Shown one piece after another: positions 50,791 through 60,629 of a stretch of 64,000 nt of DNA. Below the pieces are notes generated by a model. The model was not told the DNA's origin. It made no database searches and was given only the letters and a program-made list of their open reading frames with translations. Source of the stretch: an uncultured Eubacteriales bacterium (GTDB lineage: Bacteria > Bacillota > Clostridia > Peptostreptococcales > Anaerovoracaceae). Each line of letters starts with the position of its first letter. The first letter of the stretch is position 1. The stretch spans positions 25,556-89,555 of the forward strand of contig CACYFF010000007.1 in assembly GCA_902773665.1 (NCBI GenBank), in the 5' to 3' direction. A program made the translations under genes and the position numbers.

Positions 50791-53013
50791 ATGGAACCTT
50801 TAAAAGCCAATGAAAAGCTCGACGTTGTTGAGCTGCTGAAAGACCTCGACAAATACGAACCCAGAAGAAGAGGCTGGACCTGGAGAAAGCCCGCGGAAAA
50901 CAAGCACATGGGCCCTTTCGATTACCATGATATTTCCGAGCCCTTAAAGCAGGACGTACCCCTTCCTCCCGCCAAGTACTTCGAAGGCATCGATCCCCAG
51001 CCCATGCCCACCATTACGACCGAGATCGCTTCCGGCCGTTTTGAGGACGACGTCCGCCGTATGAGAATGGCCGCATGGCACGGCGCAGACCATATCATGG
51101 TCATCCGCCACATGGGTCAGTCCCACATCGACGGCCTGATGGAGGGTACTCCCCAGGGTATCGGCGGCATCCCCGTAACGAGAAAGCAGGTCAGAGCCCA
51201 GAGAAAGGCCCTGGACCTGATCGAGGATGAAGTCGGCAGACCCATCAACTATCACTCCTACATCTCCGGCGTTGCCGGCCCCGACATCGCGGTCATGTTC
51301 GCCGAAGAAGGCATCAACGGCGCTCACCAGGATCCTCAGTACAACGTTCTGTACAGAGACGTCAACATGGTAAGATCCTTCGTAGACGCTTGCGAATCCA
51401 AGAAGATCATGACCTGGGCAGACATGCTCCAGATCGACGGCGCTCACAACGCCAACGCCACCGCAAGAGAAGCCTGGAAGGTAATGCCGGAGCTGATCGT
51501 TCAGCACGCCATCAACTCCCTGTTCTCCGAAAAGGTCGGCGAAAAGCCCGAAAACATCTCTCTGTCCACCGTACCTCCCACGGCTACGCCGGCTCCGTGC
51601 ATGTATATGGACCTGCCCTACGCTGTCGCCCTGAGAGAGATCTGCAACAGATATAAGATGAGAGCCCAGATGAACACCAAGTACATCGACTCCTCCGCAA
51701 GAGAAGCGACCGTTACTCACGTTATGAACATGTTCATCTCCAAGCTCACCCGCGCGGACATCCAGTCCACCATTACGCCGGACGAAGGCAGAAACGTACC
51801 CTGGCACATCTACAACATCGAAGCTACCGACACCGCGAAGCAGACGCTGATCGGTCTCGACGGCCTGATGGAGATGGTCCAGCTGAACAACGACCCCAAC
51901 GGCCCGCTGCGCAAGAAGGTCCGCGAGCTGAAGGAAAGAGCCACGCTGTTCATGGAAGAGATCGTAGAGGTCGGCGGCTACTTCAAGGCTGTCCAGGAAG
52001 GCTTCTTCGTAGACTCCGCCATGTACCCCGAGAGAAACGGCGACGGTATCGCCCGTAAGATCGAGGGCGGCGTAGGCGTAGGCAAGATCTTCGAAAGAGA
52101 TCCGGACTACATGGCTCCTGTTACGGCTCACTACGGCTACAACAACGTCGAGCAGTACGGCGGCGACCCGAAGGATCCCTCCGCTCTCATCGGCGGCTGC
52201 ACCTTCGAAGACCGTTCCAAGATCGTCTACATCGACGAACTGGACGAGACCGACTGCGTAGACAGACGTCTGGAAAAGACCGCGAAGTACAGAGACGGCC
52301 ACACCATTAAGCCCGAAATGGAATGGTGCGGCGACGGAACCGTCATGATGACCATGTGCATCCCGACCAACAAGCGCGTTGCGGAAGCAGTCGCTGTCGA
52401 GATCGGTAAGAAGCTTGGTCTCGTGGATCCGGAAGTCATCTCCCGCGAAGTTCTGCAGGAAGCGGAAGGCACCAGAATCGAGATGAAGGGCAAGGTCGAC
52501 TTCGATATCGACATCAACACCATCGACATTCCGGAAGAACCGCACTACATGTCCGATGCAGAGCTGTACCACGAATTTGAGGAAGTCAAGCACATGAAGG
52601 CCATCTGCGGCACCGTGGGCGAAGACGAACACTCCGTCGGTATGCGCGAGATCATGAACATCAAGCACGGCGGCATCGAGAAGTGGGGCATCGAATGCAT
52701 CTACCTCGGCACCTCCGTACCTCTCGAAAAGATGGTCGACGCAGCCATCGAAGAGAACGCGGAAGCCATCCTGGCCTCCACCATCATCTCTCACGACAAT
52801 ATCCACTACAAGAACATGAAGAGACTCCATGAGCTCTGCGTGGAAAAGGGTATCCGTGACAAGGTGATCCTCTGCGCCGGCGGCACCCAGGTCATTCCTG
52901 AGGAAGCCGTTAAGACCGGTATCGACATGGGATTCGGCAGAAACTCCCACGGTATCGACGTCGCGACCTTCCTGGCCGAAGAACGCCAGAGAAGAAGAGG
53001 CGAGAGAAAGTAA
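50791..53013 (+). CDS. oraE: D-ornithine 4,5-aminomutase, E subunit (B12- and PLP-dependent)
   Basis: It has 740 residues, the usual length. A large PLP-binding barrel is followed by a cobalamin domain with D612-x-H614-xx-G617 (DEHSVG), whose histidine is the lower cobalt ligand, and a late Rossmann segment (LASTIISHD, ILCAGGTQVI). It catalyses the radical 1,2-amino shift of D-ornithine using adenosylcobalamin. The codon choice (AGA for Arg, C-ending codons) resembles that of highly expressed genes. A terminator-like hairpin follows before the reactivase gene. Confidence 0.95.
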   Translation: MEPLKANEKLDVVELLKDLDKYEPRRRGWTWRKPAENKHMGPFDYHDISEPLKQDVPLPPAKYFEGIDPQPMPTITTEIASGRFEDDVRRMRMAAWHGADHIMVIRHMGQSHIDGLMEGTPQGIGGIPVTRKQVRAQRKALDLIEDEVGRPINYHSYISGVAGPDIAVMFAEEGINGAHQDPQYNVLYRDVNMVRSFVDACESKKIMTWADMLQIDGAHNANATAREAWKVMPELIVQHAINSLFSEKVGEKPENISLSTVPPTATPAPCMYMDLPYAVALREICNRYKMRAQMNTKYIDSSAREATVTHVMNMFISKLTRADIQSTITPDEGRNVPWHIYNIEATDTAKQTLIGLDGLMEMVQLNNDPNGPLRKKVRELKERATLFMEEIVEVGGYFKAVQEGFFVDSAMYPERNGDGIARKIEGGVGVGKIFERDPDYMAPVTAHYGYNNVEQYGGDPKDPSALIGGCTFEDRSKIVYIDELDETDCVDRRLEKTAKYRDGHTIKPEMEWCGDGTVMMTMCIPTNKRVAEAVAVEIGKKLGLVDPEVISREVLQEAEGTRIEMKGKVDFDIDINTIDIPEEPHYMSDAELYHEFEEVKHMKAICGTVGEDEHSVGMREIMNIKHGGIEKWGIECIYLGTSVPLEKMVDAAIEENAEAILASTIISHDNIHYKNMKRLHELCVEKGIRDKVILCAGGTQVIPEEAVKTGIDMGFGRNSHGIDVATFLAEERQRRRGERK

Positions 53014-53028
53014 TTTGCTCAAACCATT

Positions 53029-53060
53029 CGGGGCGCGGGTCTTCCCGTGCCCCGATTTTC
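53029..53060 (+). terminator. terminator-like hairpin between oraE and the reactivase gene
   Basis: GGGGCGCGGG (53030-53039) pairs with CCCGTGCCCC (53044-53053) around TCTT with one G-U pair, followed by GATTTTC. The short T-run suggests partial termination, which would lower expression of the two downstream genes. Confidence 0.7.
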
Positions 53061-53074
53061 AAAAGGACAACACG

Positions 53075-54871
53075 ATGAAAGTAGACGTACTGGTAGCCGA
53101 GATCGGCTCCACCACGACAGTTGTAAACGCCTTTAAAGACCTGGACACCGACCATCCGGTGTTTTTTGCCCAGGGTCAGGCACCCACTTCCGTTCTGGAA
53201 GGCGACGTGCGCATCGGCCTGTCCGGCGCCGTCGAAGACCTGAAGAAAAAGGCCGGCATCGACTCCCTGGAGTACGACGAGATGCTGGCGACTTCGTCCG
53301 CCGCCGGCGGCCTGAAGATGACCGTCCACGGCCTCGTGTATAACATGACGGCGAAAGCGGCCAAGGAGGCGGCGCTGGGCGCAGGCGGCATCATCCATTA
53401 CGTGACTGCAGGACGCCTCAGAAGATCGGATCTGGCGAAGATCAAGGAGATCCAGCCCAATCTTATCCTTCTGGCAGGAGGCGTGGACTACGGCGAAAGA
53501 GACACGGCCATCTACAACGCGGAAATGCTCCGTTCCATGGGGCTGAAGGTTCCCGTTGTCTACGCCGGCAACGTTGAAAATCAGGAGGAAATGAAGCTCA
53601 TCTTCGACGAAGAGAGCGGCATGCCTCTTTACAATATCGAAAACGTATATCCCAAGATTGACGAGCTCAACGTGGAGCCCTGCCGCAAGGTCATCCAGGA
53701 TGCCTTCGAGGACCACATCACCCGGGCCCCGGGCATGGAGCACGTGCGCGACATGGTGAACGGTCCCATCATCCCGACCCCCGGCGCCGTTATGGAATGC
53801 ACCAAGCTGCTCTACGACTGCATCGGCGATGTTATCGTTCTGGATGTCGGCGGCGCCACCACCGACCTGCACTCCGTAACCGAGGATTCCGACATGGTCT
53901 CCCGCATCCTGACAGCTCCCGAGCCCAAGGCGAAGCGGACCGTGGAAGGCGACCTGGGCGTCTACGTCAACCGCTACAAGGTGATCGAATCCATCGGCGA
54001 AGAGAAGTTCCGCCAGGAGATGCTGGCCATGGGCGTTGACCCGGACAAGACCTTAGAGACCTACAAGGCCATCCCCAAGAACGAAGACGAGTTCAAGCTG
54101 GTGGAGCGGCTCACGAAGGAAGCGGTCCTGAAAGCGGTGGAACGCCACGCAGGCGCCATCCGCTACGTGTACGGCCCCTCTGGGCGGGTCACCCTGGCCG
54201 AAGGCAAGGACCTCACCCAGGTGCGCCACATCGTGGGCACCGGCGGCGCTTTAACGAGGCTGCCCCACCGCATCGAATTGATGCAGAATATCTTAAAGGA
54301 CAACGAGTCCGGCATGAAGCTCTACCCCGGCGAGGGCGTGGACTTCCTGGTGGACAACGATTACATCATGGCTTCTCTGGGCGTGCTGTCCAAGACCCAC
54401 AGAGAAGGCGCCATCAAACTGCTGGAGAAATCGCTGGGCATCAAGTTCCCGGAAAAGCGCTTTGCCGACGAGCTGGCGGAGCAGTTCTCCGCAGTCAAGG
54501 AACTGCAGGCGATGCAGGCGGAAAAGCTCAAGAAGGAAAAGGAGCACGAAGAGCATATCAAGGCCATGGAAGAGATGGGCTACGATATGACCGCATACAA
54601 GAACCCCGAACCCGTCCTGGGCAACGTGTCCAAGGAGGAGTACGAGGAGATCAAGCGGGAGGCTCTGGCCAAGGACCGCAGCATGCGCAAGGCCGTCATC
54701 GACCTGGAGCAGTCCAAGAAGTTCGCTGAGGACTGCGAGCGGGCGATGCAGGAGCATCACGCTGCAGGCGAGGCGGAGTATGACCCCGCCACCGGCAAGA
54801 TCCCCGGCTGCAAGCACGAATGCAAGACCTGCAGCCGCATCCACTGCCAGTACAGAAACACGAACTATTAG
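53075..54871 (+). CDS. GlmL/MutL-like reactivating ATPase of ornithine aminomutase
   Basis: This 598-residue protein of the MutL/GlmL (ASKHA ATPase) family shows VDVLVAEIGSTTTVVNAF at the start (phosphate loop) and VLDVGGATTDLHSV in the middle, with a cysteine-rich tail (CKHECKTCSRIHC). Such proteins release damaged cobalamin from B12 aminomutases and restore activity. Its place after oraE supports OraSE as its partner. The ATG at 53075 has AAAAGGAC before it; the upstream TTG frame runs through the hairpin and was rejected. The tail may bind a metal. Confidence 0.88.
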   Translation: MKVDVLVAEIGSTTTVVNAFKDLDTDHPVFFAQGQAPTSVLEGDVRIGLSGAVEDLKKKAGIDSLEYDEMLATSSAAGGLKMTVHGLVYNMTAKAAKEAALGAGGIIHYVTAGRLRRSDLAKIKEIQPNLILLAGGVDYGERDTAIYNAEMLRSMGLKVPVVYAGNVENQEEMKLIFDEESGMPLYNIENVYPKIDELNVEPCRKVIQDAFEDHITRAPGMEHVRDMVNGPIIPTPGAVMECTKLLYDCIGDVIVLDVGGATTDLHSVTEDSDMVSRILTAPEPKAKRTVEGDLGVYVNRYKVIESIGEEKFRQEMLAMGVDPDKTLETYKAIPKNEDEFKLVERLTKEAVLKAVERHAGAIRYVYGPSGRVTLAEGKDLTQVRHIVGTGGALTRLPHRIELMQNILKDNESGMKLYPGEGVDFLVDNDYIMASLGVLSKTHREGAIKLLEKSLGIKFPEKRFADELAEQFSAVKELQAMQAEKLKKEKEHEEHIKAMEEMGYDMTAYKNPEPVLGNVSKEEYEEIKREALAKDRSMRKAVIDLEQSKKFAEDCERAMQEHHAAGEAEYDPATGKIPGCKHECKTCSRIHCQYRNTNY

Positions 54872-54893
54872 GGTCAACCGAAAGGAGTAAGGT

Positions 54894-55970
54894 ATGTATC
54901 CACAGCTTCGTATCGATCTAAGCAAGATTCGTAATAATCTGGACACCGTCGTGTCCATCGCCAAGCAGGGCGGCTGCTCCCTGATGATCGTCACGAAGGG
55001 ATTTTGCGCGGACGAACACATCGTCGGCGAGATCCTGAAGAACGACTATGTGTCGTACCTGGCGGACTCCCGCGTGCAGAACCTGGCCAGCTACGTGGAC
55101 AAGGCCCACATGGCGGGCAAGGAGACCGTGCTGCTGCGTCTGCCGATGCTGTGCGAGATCGAGGACGTGGTGCGCTACGCCGACATCTCCCAGAACTCCG
55201 AACTGGAGACCATCCGGGCCCTGGACGCGGAAGCGGCGAAGCAGAACAAGAAACATAAAGTCATCCTGATGATCGACATGGGCGACCTGCGGGAAGGCAT
55301 GTTCTTCCAGGACGAAGAAGCCATCCTTAAGACCTGCTGCGAGATCCTCAAGATGGAGCACGTGGTGCTGGAAGGCATCGGCGTCAACCTGTCCTGCTAC
55401 GGGGCCATCATCCCCAAGCCCGACAATCTCGGCGGCCTCTGCGCCATCGCGGAGAAGATCGAGAAGAAGTTCTCCATCCGCCTCAACATCGTGTCCGGCG
55501 GCAACAGCTCTTCGGTCTACCTCATCCCCAAGGGCGAACTGCCTGCGAAGATCAACAACCTGCGCCTCGGCGAGTCCTTCATCCTCGGAAACGAGACCGC
55601 TTACAGCCAGCGCATCCCCGGCACTTACAATGATGCGGTCACCCTGCGCGCGCAGATCATCGAGCTGAAGCACAAGCCCTCCCTTCCCATCGGCGACGTG
55701 GGCGTGGACGCCTTCGGCCAGGTGCCCTCCTATGAGGACCGCGGCTGGATCGACCGGGCCATCTTCGCCGTCGGCAAGCAGGATATGAATCCCGACGGGC
55801 TCACCCCGCTGAACACCAAGGCGGACGTGCTCGGCGCTTCCTCCGACCATCTGATCATGGACGTGACGAAGGAGAACTACAAGCTGGGCGACACGGTGGA
55901 CTTCTCCCTGGACTACGGCGCGCTGCTGAAGCTCTTCACCAGCGCCTATATCGAACGCGCATACATCTAA
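54894..55970 (+). CDS. orr: ornithine racemase (PLP-dependent)
   Basis: It has 358 residues of the alanine-racemase-like barrel type: RIDLSKIRNNLDTV, PLP lysine K35 in MIVTKGF, and a GVDAFGQVP segment late. It converts L-ornithine to D-ornithine, the substrate of OraSE. AAGGAG precedes the ATG. It closes the operon and is followed by an intrinsic terminator. Because the genuine alr of this window is broken, activity on alanine would be worth testing, but nothing in the sequence shows it. Confidence 0.92.
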   Translation: MYPQLRIDLSKIRNNLDTVVSIAKQGGCSLMIVTKGFCADEHIVGEILKNDYVSYLADSRVQNLASYVDKAHMAGKETVLLRLPMLCEIEDVVRYADISQNSELETIRALDAEAAKQNKKHKVILMIDMGDLREGMFFQDEEAILKTCCEILKMEHVVLEGIGVNLSCYGAIIPKPDNLGGLCAIAEKIEKKFSIRLNIVSGGNSSSVYLIPKGELPAKINNLRLGESFILGNETAYSQRIPGTYNDAVTLRAQIIELKHKPSLPIGDVGVDAFGQVPSYEDRGWIDRAIFAVGKQDMNPDGLTPLNTKADVLGASSDHLIMDVTKENYKLGDTVDFSLDYGALLKLFTSAYIERAYI

Positions 55971-55997
55971 ATTCTCCATAGATATACTGAATAACGA

Positions 55998-56028
55998 AAG
56001 CGGGACCGCAAGCGATGGCGGTCCCGTT
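55998..56028 (+). terminator. intrinsic terminator of the ornithine operon
   Basis: CGGGACCGC and GCGGTCCCG pair around AAGCGATG, followed by TTTTC. It ends the ord-orr operon. Confidence 0.9.
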
Positions 56029-56092
56029 TTCATATTGCGCACAAGCGCCGGAACGCGGTAAACTATAAGATGGAAAGAAAGGAAGGCTTACC

Positions 56093-57751
56093 ATGAAAAA
56101 ACTCATCTCATTACTGCTTATATCGATCCTCTGCCTGTCCCTCGCCAGCCCGGCCATGGCAGGTTCGGAATTCGCAAAAGAGCGCTTTGCAAATACGATC
56201 TCGACGGAATACGGCGGGACAGCCGTCATCAAAGCGGACGGAACCCTCTGGGGGTGGGGCAGTTCCACCCTGTATAAAAACGGAGGCCTTTCGCCGGTAA
56301 AGGTGGCGGACGATGTCGTGACCGCAAGCAACGGCAGCGACCACGCCGGTTTTATTAAATCGGATGGTTCTCTCTGGATGTGGGGAAAGAACAACAGCGG
56401 CCAGCTGGGGACCGGTGCGGCCGGGGATTTCGTCGAGACCCCTGTCCGGATCATGGACGGCGTGCAGGCCGTGTCCTGCGGCAACGGATATACGCTCATC
56501 CTGAAGTACGACGGCACCCTCTGGGGCTGCGGCAGAACGTCCTGTCTGGGCCTTGGCACCAACGAAAATGCGGCAGCGCCCGTTAAGCTGATGGACAATG
56601 TGGCCGCGATCCAGGCGCATTCCGACTGTGCCGGCGCCCTGAAAAAGGACGGCAGCCTGTGGGCCTGGGGCAGCCTGTTCTTCCACAGCACCTATGCCTA
56701 TACCGCGAAGCCGGCAAAGCAGATGGACGGCGTCGTATCCTTCAGCATTTCCGGCCAGGGTCTTCTGGCGGTCAAGGCGGATGGTTCGGTCTGGCATATC
56801 GGACTGGTCAAGTCTGAAGGCGTAAAGGGCGGCAACCTCGTCCGCAGCTACCACGACACCCCGTCGAAGGTGATGGACGGGGCAGCCTCTGTCAGCATCT
56901 TCGACAACCGTTTTGCGGTCGTAAAGAAAGACGGCACGCTCTGGACCTGGGGTCAGAACGAGCGGGGCCAGCTGGGCACCGGAAATACGACAGACCAGGC
57001 GAAGCCCGTCAAGGTGCTGGATAATGTATCCGCAGCGGTGTTTGGATCTACGAGCCTGTATGTTCTGAAGAAAGACGGCGCGCTCTGGGGGGTCGGCAAC
57101 GGCAGCCTGGGCAACGGAACGTATTTGGATACCAAGACATTCGTCAAGGTAATGGACGGTGTCAAGCTGCCGGGCACTGTTCCGGCACCGAACATTCCCG
57201 GGGTCACCGACAAAGTTTCGTTTATCTTTAAAGATGTTTCCTCCGGCGCCTGGTACGAAAAGTACCTGCAGAGCGCCTACGACAACAAGATCGTGGGCGG
57301 CACCAGCGCCGACACCTACAGCCCGGATGCGCAGCTGACCCATGCCCAGATCATGGTGATGGTCTCCCAGCTGCACAGCAAACAGAAGGGCGACAACTAC
57401 GATTTCCTGGCGAATAAGTCGGCCGGCAGCGCCTGGTACCAGGCGTACGAGGACTACTGCAAGGCCGAGGGCATCATCGACGACCGTTTCGACGGCAAGG
57501 AGATGCAGAACGTGAGCCGCGCAGAGATGGCGTACTACTTCGCGCACACGCTGGAAGTCCGCTACTACACCGAAAAGAAAAGCGTGGAATTCAACGATAT
57601 TTCGGCCAGCGATTACGCGTCCGACATCCTCACGCTGGCGAAGGCCGACATCGTCGGCGGAAAGGGCGACGGCAAGTATGCCCCGGATGCCCTCGTGACC
57701 CGCGCAGAGACCTCCGTGTTTGTCAGCAACATCCTCGATGCGATGGAATAG
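56093..57751 (+). CDS. secreted RCC1-repeat protein with C-terminal SLH domains, copy 2
   Basis: This 552-residue protein has the same build as the protein at 10212-11969: signal peptide (1-23, cleavage after AMA), RCC1-type propeller repeats (about 30-360, with DGSLWMWG, DGTLWTWG), and SLH segments (about 385-552, with THAQIMVMVSQLH, SRAEMAYYFAH, TRAETSVFVSN). It should be anchored in the S-layer or wall. GGAAAGGAAGG precedes the ATG. The ltrA-like gene follows after 19 bases. Ligand unknown. Confidence 0.88.
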   Translation: MKKLISLLLISILCLSLASPAMAGSEFAKERFANTISTEYGGTAVIKADGTLWGWGSSTLYKNGGLSPVKVADDVVTASNGSDHAGFIKSDGSLWMWGKNNSGQLGTGAAGDFVETPVRIMDGVQAVSCGNGYTLILKYDGTLWGCGRTSCLGLGTNENAAAPVKLMDNVAAIQAHSDCAGALKKDGSLWAWGSLFFHSTYAYTAKPAKQMDGVVSFSISGQGLLAVKADGSVWHIGLVKSEGVKGGNLVRSYHDTPSKVMDGAASVSIFDNRFAVVKKDGTLWTWGQNERGQLGTGNTTDQAKPVKVLDNVSAAVFGSTSLYVLKKDGALWGVGNGSLGNGTYLDTKTFVKVMDGVKLPGTVPAPNIPGVTDKVSFIFKDVSSGAWYEKYLQSAYDNKIVGGTSADTYSPDAQLTHAQIMVMVSQLHSKQKGDNYDFLANKSAGSAWYQAYEDYCKAEGIIDDRFDGKEMQNVSRAEMAYYFAHTLEVRYYTEKKSVEFNDISASDYASDILTLAKADIVGGKGDGKYAPDALVTRAETSVFVSNILDAME

Positions 57752-57770
57752 AGGAGATCACAGGGAATCC

Positions 57771-58922
57771 ATGGAACTTTTGGAAAAGGGCGAACGCAAG
57801 GTCGAATATCTGGAGTTGATCTACGACCTCATCTTCGTCTACATGGTGGGCCGCAACAATGCGCTGCTGTCCACCATCGAAAACGGCTTCGTGCCGATGC
57901 GGCATTTTGCCGCCTATGTGCTCTGCACGCTGGCGATCATCCAGGTGTGGAACTTCTCGACCTTTTATATCAACATGTTCGGGCGCAACGGCGTGCGCGA
58001 CCACGTGTTCCTGTGCACGAACATGTACCTGCTGTATTTCGTGGGGGAGAGCACCCGGGTAGACTGGCTGCTGTATCAGACGCAGTATCATGTGGCCTGG
58101 GGCCTCATCCTCGTAAACATAGGCGTGCAGTACCTGATCGAACTGCGCAACCACAGAGCGGATGCGTGGAATTTGGCGTTCATCCGGCGCCTGGCGCTGG
58201 GCGTATTCGTCGAGGCGGCTATCGTGTTCGCGGCGGCGGTCTGTCCTCCGGGCCTCGTCGCCTGGCTGTCCGGCGCGGCCATCCTCAGCGGCATCCTGAT
58301 GACGTTTTGGACCCGCAGCAGCGGCGCCGGGATCCAGATCGACTTTATGCACCTGTCCGAGCGCGCGATGCTCTACGTGGTGTTTACGTTCGGTGAGATG
58401 GTGATCGCCGTATCGGAATATTTCATCGGCAACGGCAGCTGGAGCTGGAGTCTCATCTACTTTTCGCTGATGGGTTTCCTTATCGTCGTCGGCCTGTTTT
58501 TGAGCTACGGCTATGTCTACGACCGCATGATAGACCGGGAAGGGCAGTACAGAGGCATGTCCTACATGATGCTGCACATCTTTATCCTGTTCTTCCTGAA
58601 CATCATCACGGTGTCGCTGGAATTCATGCGCGAGCCGGAGGTGGACAACCTGCCGAAGGTCGCCCTTCTGGTGGCCGCCTTTGCCGGGTATTTCGTGTTC
58701 CTGTTTGCGCTGAGGGGTCACATGAAGGAAGATGCGACGGTCTCCGCCGCCTTCCTGGCGAAAGCCGGCGGCCTGTCCGCCGTCTTTATCGCGCTCATGT
58801 TTCTGCTGCGGGAGCAAATGGTCTGGAATATCCTGGTCTCCGCAGCATACGTCTTTGCGATGTTCCTGCTGCTGCCCCGCTCTGCGGCCCGGCTGAAGGC
58901 GGGAAAGGACAGGGCAGAATAA
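57771..58922 (+). CDS. LtrA-like (low temperature requirement A) membrane protein
   Basis: It has 383 residues with about ten hydrophobic helices and the family start KVEYLELIYDLIFVYMVGRNNALL. The middle contains FGEMVIAVSEYF, typical of LtrA. The molecular function of the family is not established. The ATG at 57771 was chosen because the family motif begins right after it; longer frames run into the end of the RCC1/SLH gene. The ribosome site GAGGAG is rather far (about 13 bases). Confidence 0.8.
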   Translation: MELLEKGERKVEYLELIYDLIFVYMVGRNNALLSTIENGFVPMRHFAAYVLCTLAIIQVWNFSTFYINMFGRNGVRDHVFLCTNMYLLYFVGESTRVDWLLYQTQYHVAWGLILVNIGVQYLIELRNHRADAWNLAFIRRLALGVFVEAAIVFAAAVCPPGLVAWLSGAAILSGILMTFWTRSSGAGIQIDFMHLSERAMLYVVFTFGEMVIAVSEYFIGNGSWSWSLIYFSLMGFLIVVGLFLSYGYVYDRMIDREGQYRGMSYMMLHIFILFFLNIITVSLEFMREPEVDNLPKVALLVAAFAGYFVFLFALRGHMKEDATVSAAFLAKAGGLSAVFIALMFLLREQMVWNILVSAAYVFAMFLLLPRSAARLKAGKDRAE

Positions 58923-58965
58923 AAGTATAGACGCGGGGGCCATCCCCGCCGGAAAGGATAGATCG

Positions 58966-60585
58966 ATGAACAGATACGAAGGCGGCTGCACGACAGTCGT
59001 GATCGGCAGAAAGGCAAGCGCGACGGGCCATGTGCTGATCGGCCACAACGAAGACGACGACAAGAGCATCGTGATGGTGCACAGCGTGCCCCATCAGAAG
59101 CACGAAGCGGGAGAGACCGTGACCTTCGGGGACCGGCCGGGCGTAAAGATCCCCCAGGTAAGGGAGACCGCCGGTTACATCTGGAGCGAAGTGCGGCGGC
59201 CAAACGGCGGCATCTCCTTCGGCGACAGCTTCTTTAACGAGTACGGCGTTGCCGTCGTTACGAATTCGGCCAATCCGGGCAAGGCGCCAGAAGACGAAAA
59301 CGGCAGTCAGGATCCTTATCTTGCTACGATGGGACTCGGCTACGGCGTAAGACGGCTGGTGGCGGAGCGCGCGAAGACTGCTCGCGAAGGGCTGGACGTG
59401 ATCATCGAACTGGTGGAAAAGTACGGATATTTCTCCAGCCGCACCTACCAGATCGCGGATAAAGACGAGTGCTGGGCGGTGATGCTTACCCGCGGCAAAC
59501 GCCTGGTCGCCAAGCGCGTGCCGGACGACGAAGTGTACTTTATGCCCAACCACTACACGATCCACGCGCTGGAGCCCTCCGACAAAAAGAACTTTTACTA
59601 TACGCCGGACATCGTGGACTTTGCCATTGAGAACGGCTGGTACAAGCCCGCAAAGCCCGGCGACTACAGCGATTTCGACTTTGCGCAAGCCTATCAGGGT
59701 ATGGACCGGCCCTACAACATGGCCCGCGCCCGCAACGGCTGGGGTATCTTGGGCTTCGAAAAGGAATGGGAAGACTGCGTTGCTGCCGGCAACTGGAGAC
59801 ATTTTAGTTTTAAGGCGCATCGTAAATATACGATAGAAGATTGCAAGGCGCTGCTGCGTTCCCACTACGAAGGAAGACCGGATTTCCTGATGGATTGGAC
59901 CGCCTATACGGACCAGTGGGAGCTGGTAGAGACCGCCGGCGGATACAAGAAGGCAAGTGCGGAAGCGCTCAACAGAAGCGTGCCGGCGGAAGGTATCCTG
60001 CGGCAGGCCCCGCCTGAAACCCAAACTTCTTACCCCCGCGACCCGCACCAGGCCCTCGACGATCCCTATACCATCTGCTGCGGCTCCACCGTGGAGAGTA
60101 CTGTCGTGGATTTCGCGGACGATCCGGCAGCCACCTGCGTATACCGTGCCTGGAGAAAGCCCTGCACCAATCCTTACGTGCCTCTCTTTATCGGGAATCT
60201 GAAGGTTCCCTCCAGCTACGCCTGGATGCGCCGCGAGTTGGCGGACGCCACCCATTTCGATCCGCCCGCGGAGGAATTCGTCTACGACCCCTCCACCGCG
60301 TTCTGGAACTACGAGAACCTCATCTGGCAGTCCGAGCTCGATTACGGGTTCGCCCACAGCGTTTTCGGTCCGGATATCGAACGGATCGAGGCGGACTGGG
60401 AGGCTGAAGTTGCACAGGCACGCGCCAAATACGAAGAGCTAAAGGCGGAAGATCCGCAGCTGGCGAAGGCATTCTTAAGCGAGTTCAGCGACGGCAAAGC
60501 CCGCTTCTCCCTGCACTGGACGCAGCGGACGGTGCAAAGAATAGGTAAGAAAAAGTATCTGATCAATCAGAACGTGCCGGAATAG
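58966..60585 (+). CDS. C69-family dipeptidase (PepD type)
   Basis: It has 539 residues of the N-terminal-nucleophile C69 family: a short propeptide MNRYEGG is followed by the nucleophile Cys8 (CTTVVIGRKAS), then HNEDDD, and NEYGVAVVTNSAN. Autocleavage before Cys8 would give the active enzyme, which splits dipeptides. No signal peptide is seen, so it is probably cytoplasmic. GAAAGGA lies before the ATG. It adds to the peptide-degrading set of this window. Confidence 0.9.
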   Translation: MNRYEGGCTTVVIGRKASATGHVLIGHNEDDDKSIVMVHSVPHQKHEAGETVTFGDRPGVKIPQVRETAGYIWSEVRRPNGGISFGDSFFNEYGVAVVTNSANPGKAPEDENGSQDPYLATMGLGYGVRRLVAERAKTAREGLDVIIELVEKYGYFSSRTYQIADKDECWAVMLTRGKRLVAKRVPDDEVYFMPNHYTIHALEPSDKKNFYYTPDIVDFAIENGWYKPAKPGDYSDFDFAQAYQGMDRPYNMARARNGWGILGFEKEWEDCVAAGNWRHFSFKAHRKYTIEDCKALLRSHYEGRPDFLMDWTAYTDQWELVETAGGYKKASAEALNRSVPAEGILRQAPPETQTSYPRDPHQALDDPYTICCGSTVESTVVDFADDPAATCVYRAWRKPCTNPYVPLFIGNLKVPSSYAWMRRELADATHFDPPAEEFVYDPSTAFWNYENLIWQSELDYGFAHSVFGPDIERIEADWEAEVAQARAKYEELKAEDPQLAKAFLSEFSDGKARFSLHWTQRTVQRIGKKKYLINQNVPE

Positions 60586-60629
60586 CGCCGGCATAAAAGA
60601 TGTGTGTAAATAGAAGGGAAACCAACCAA

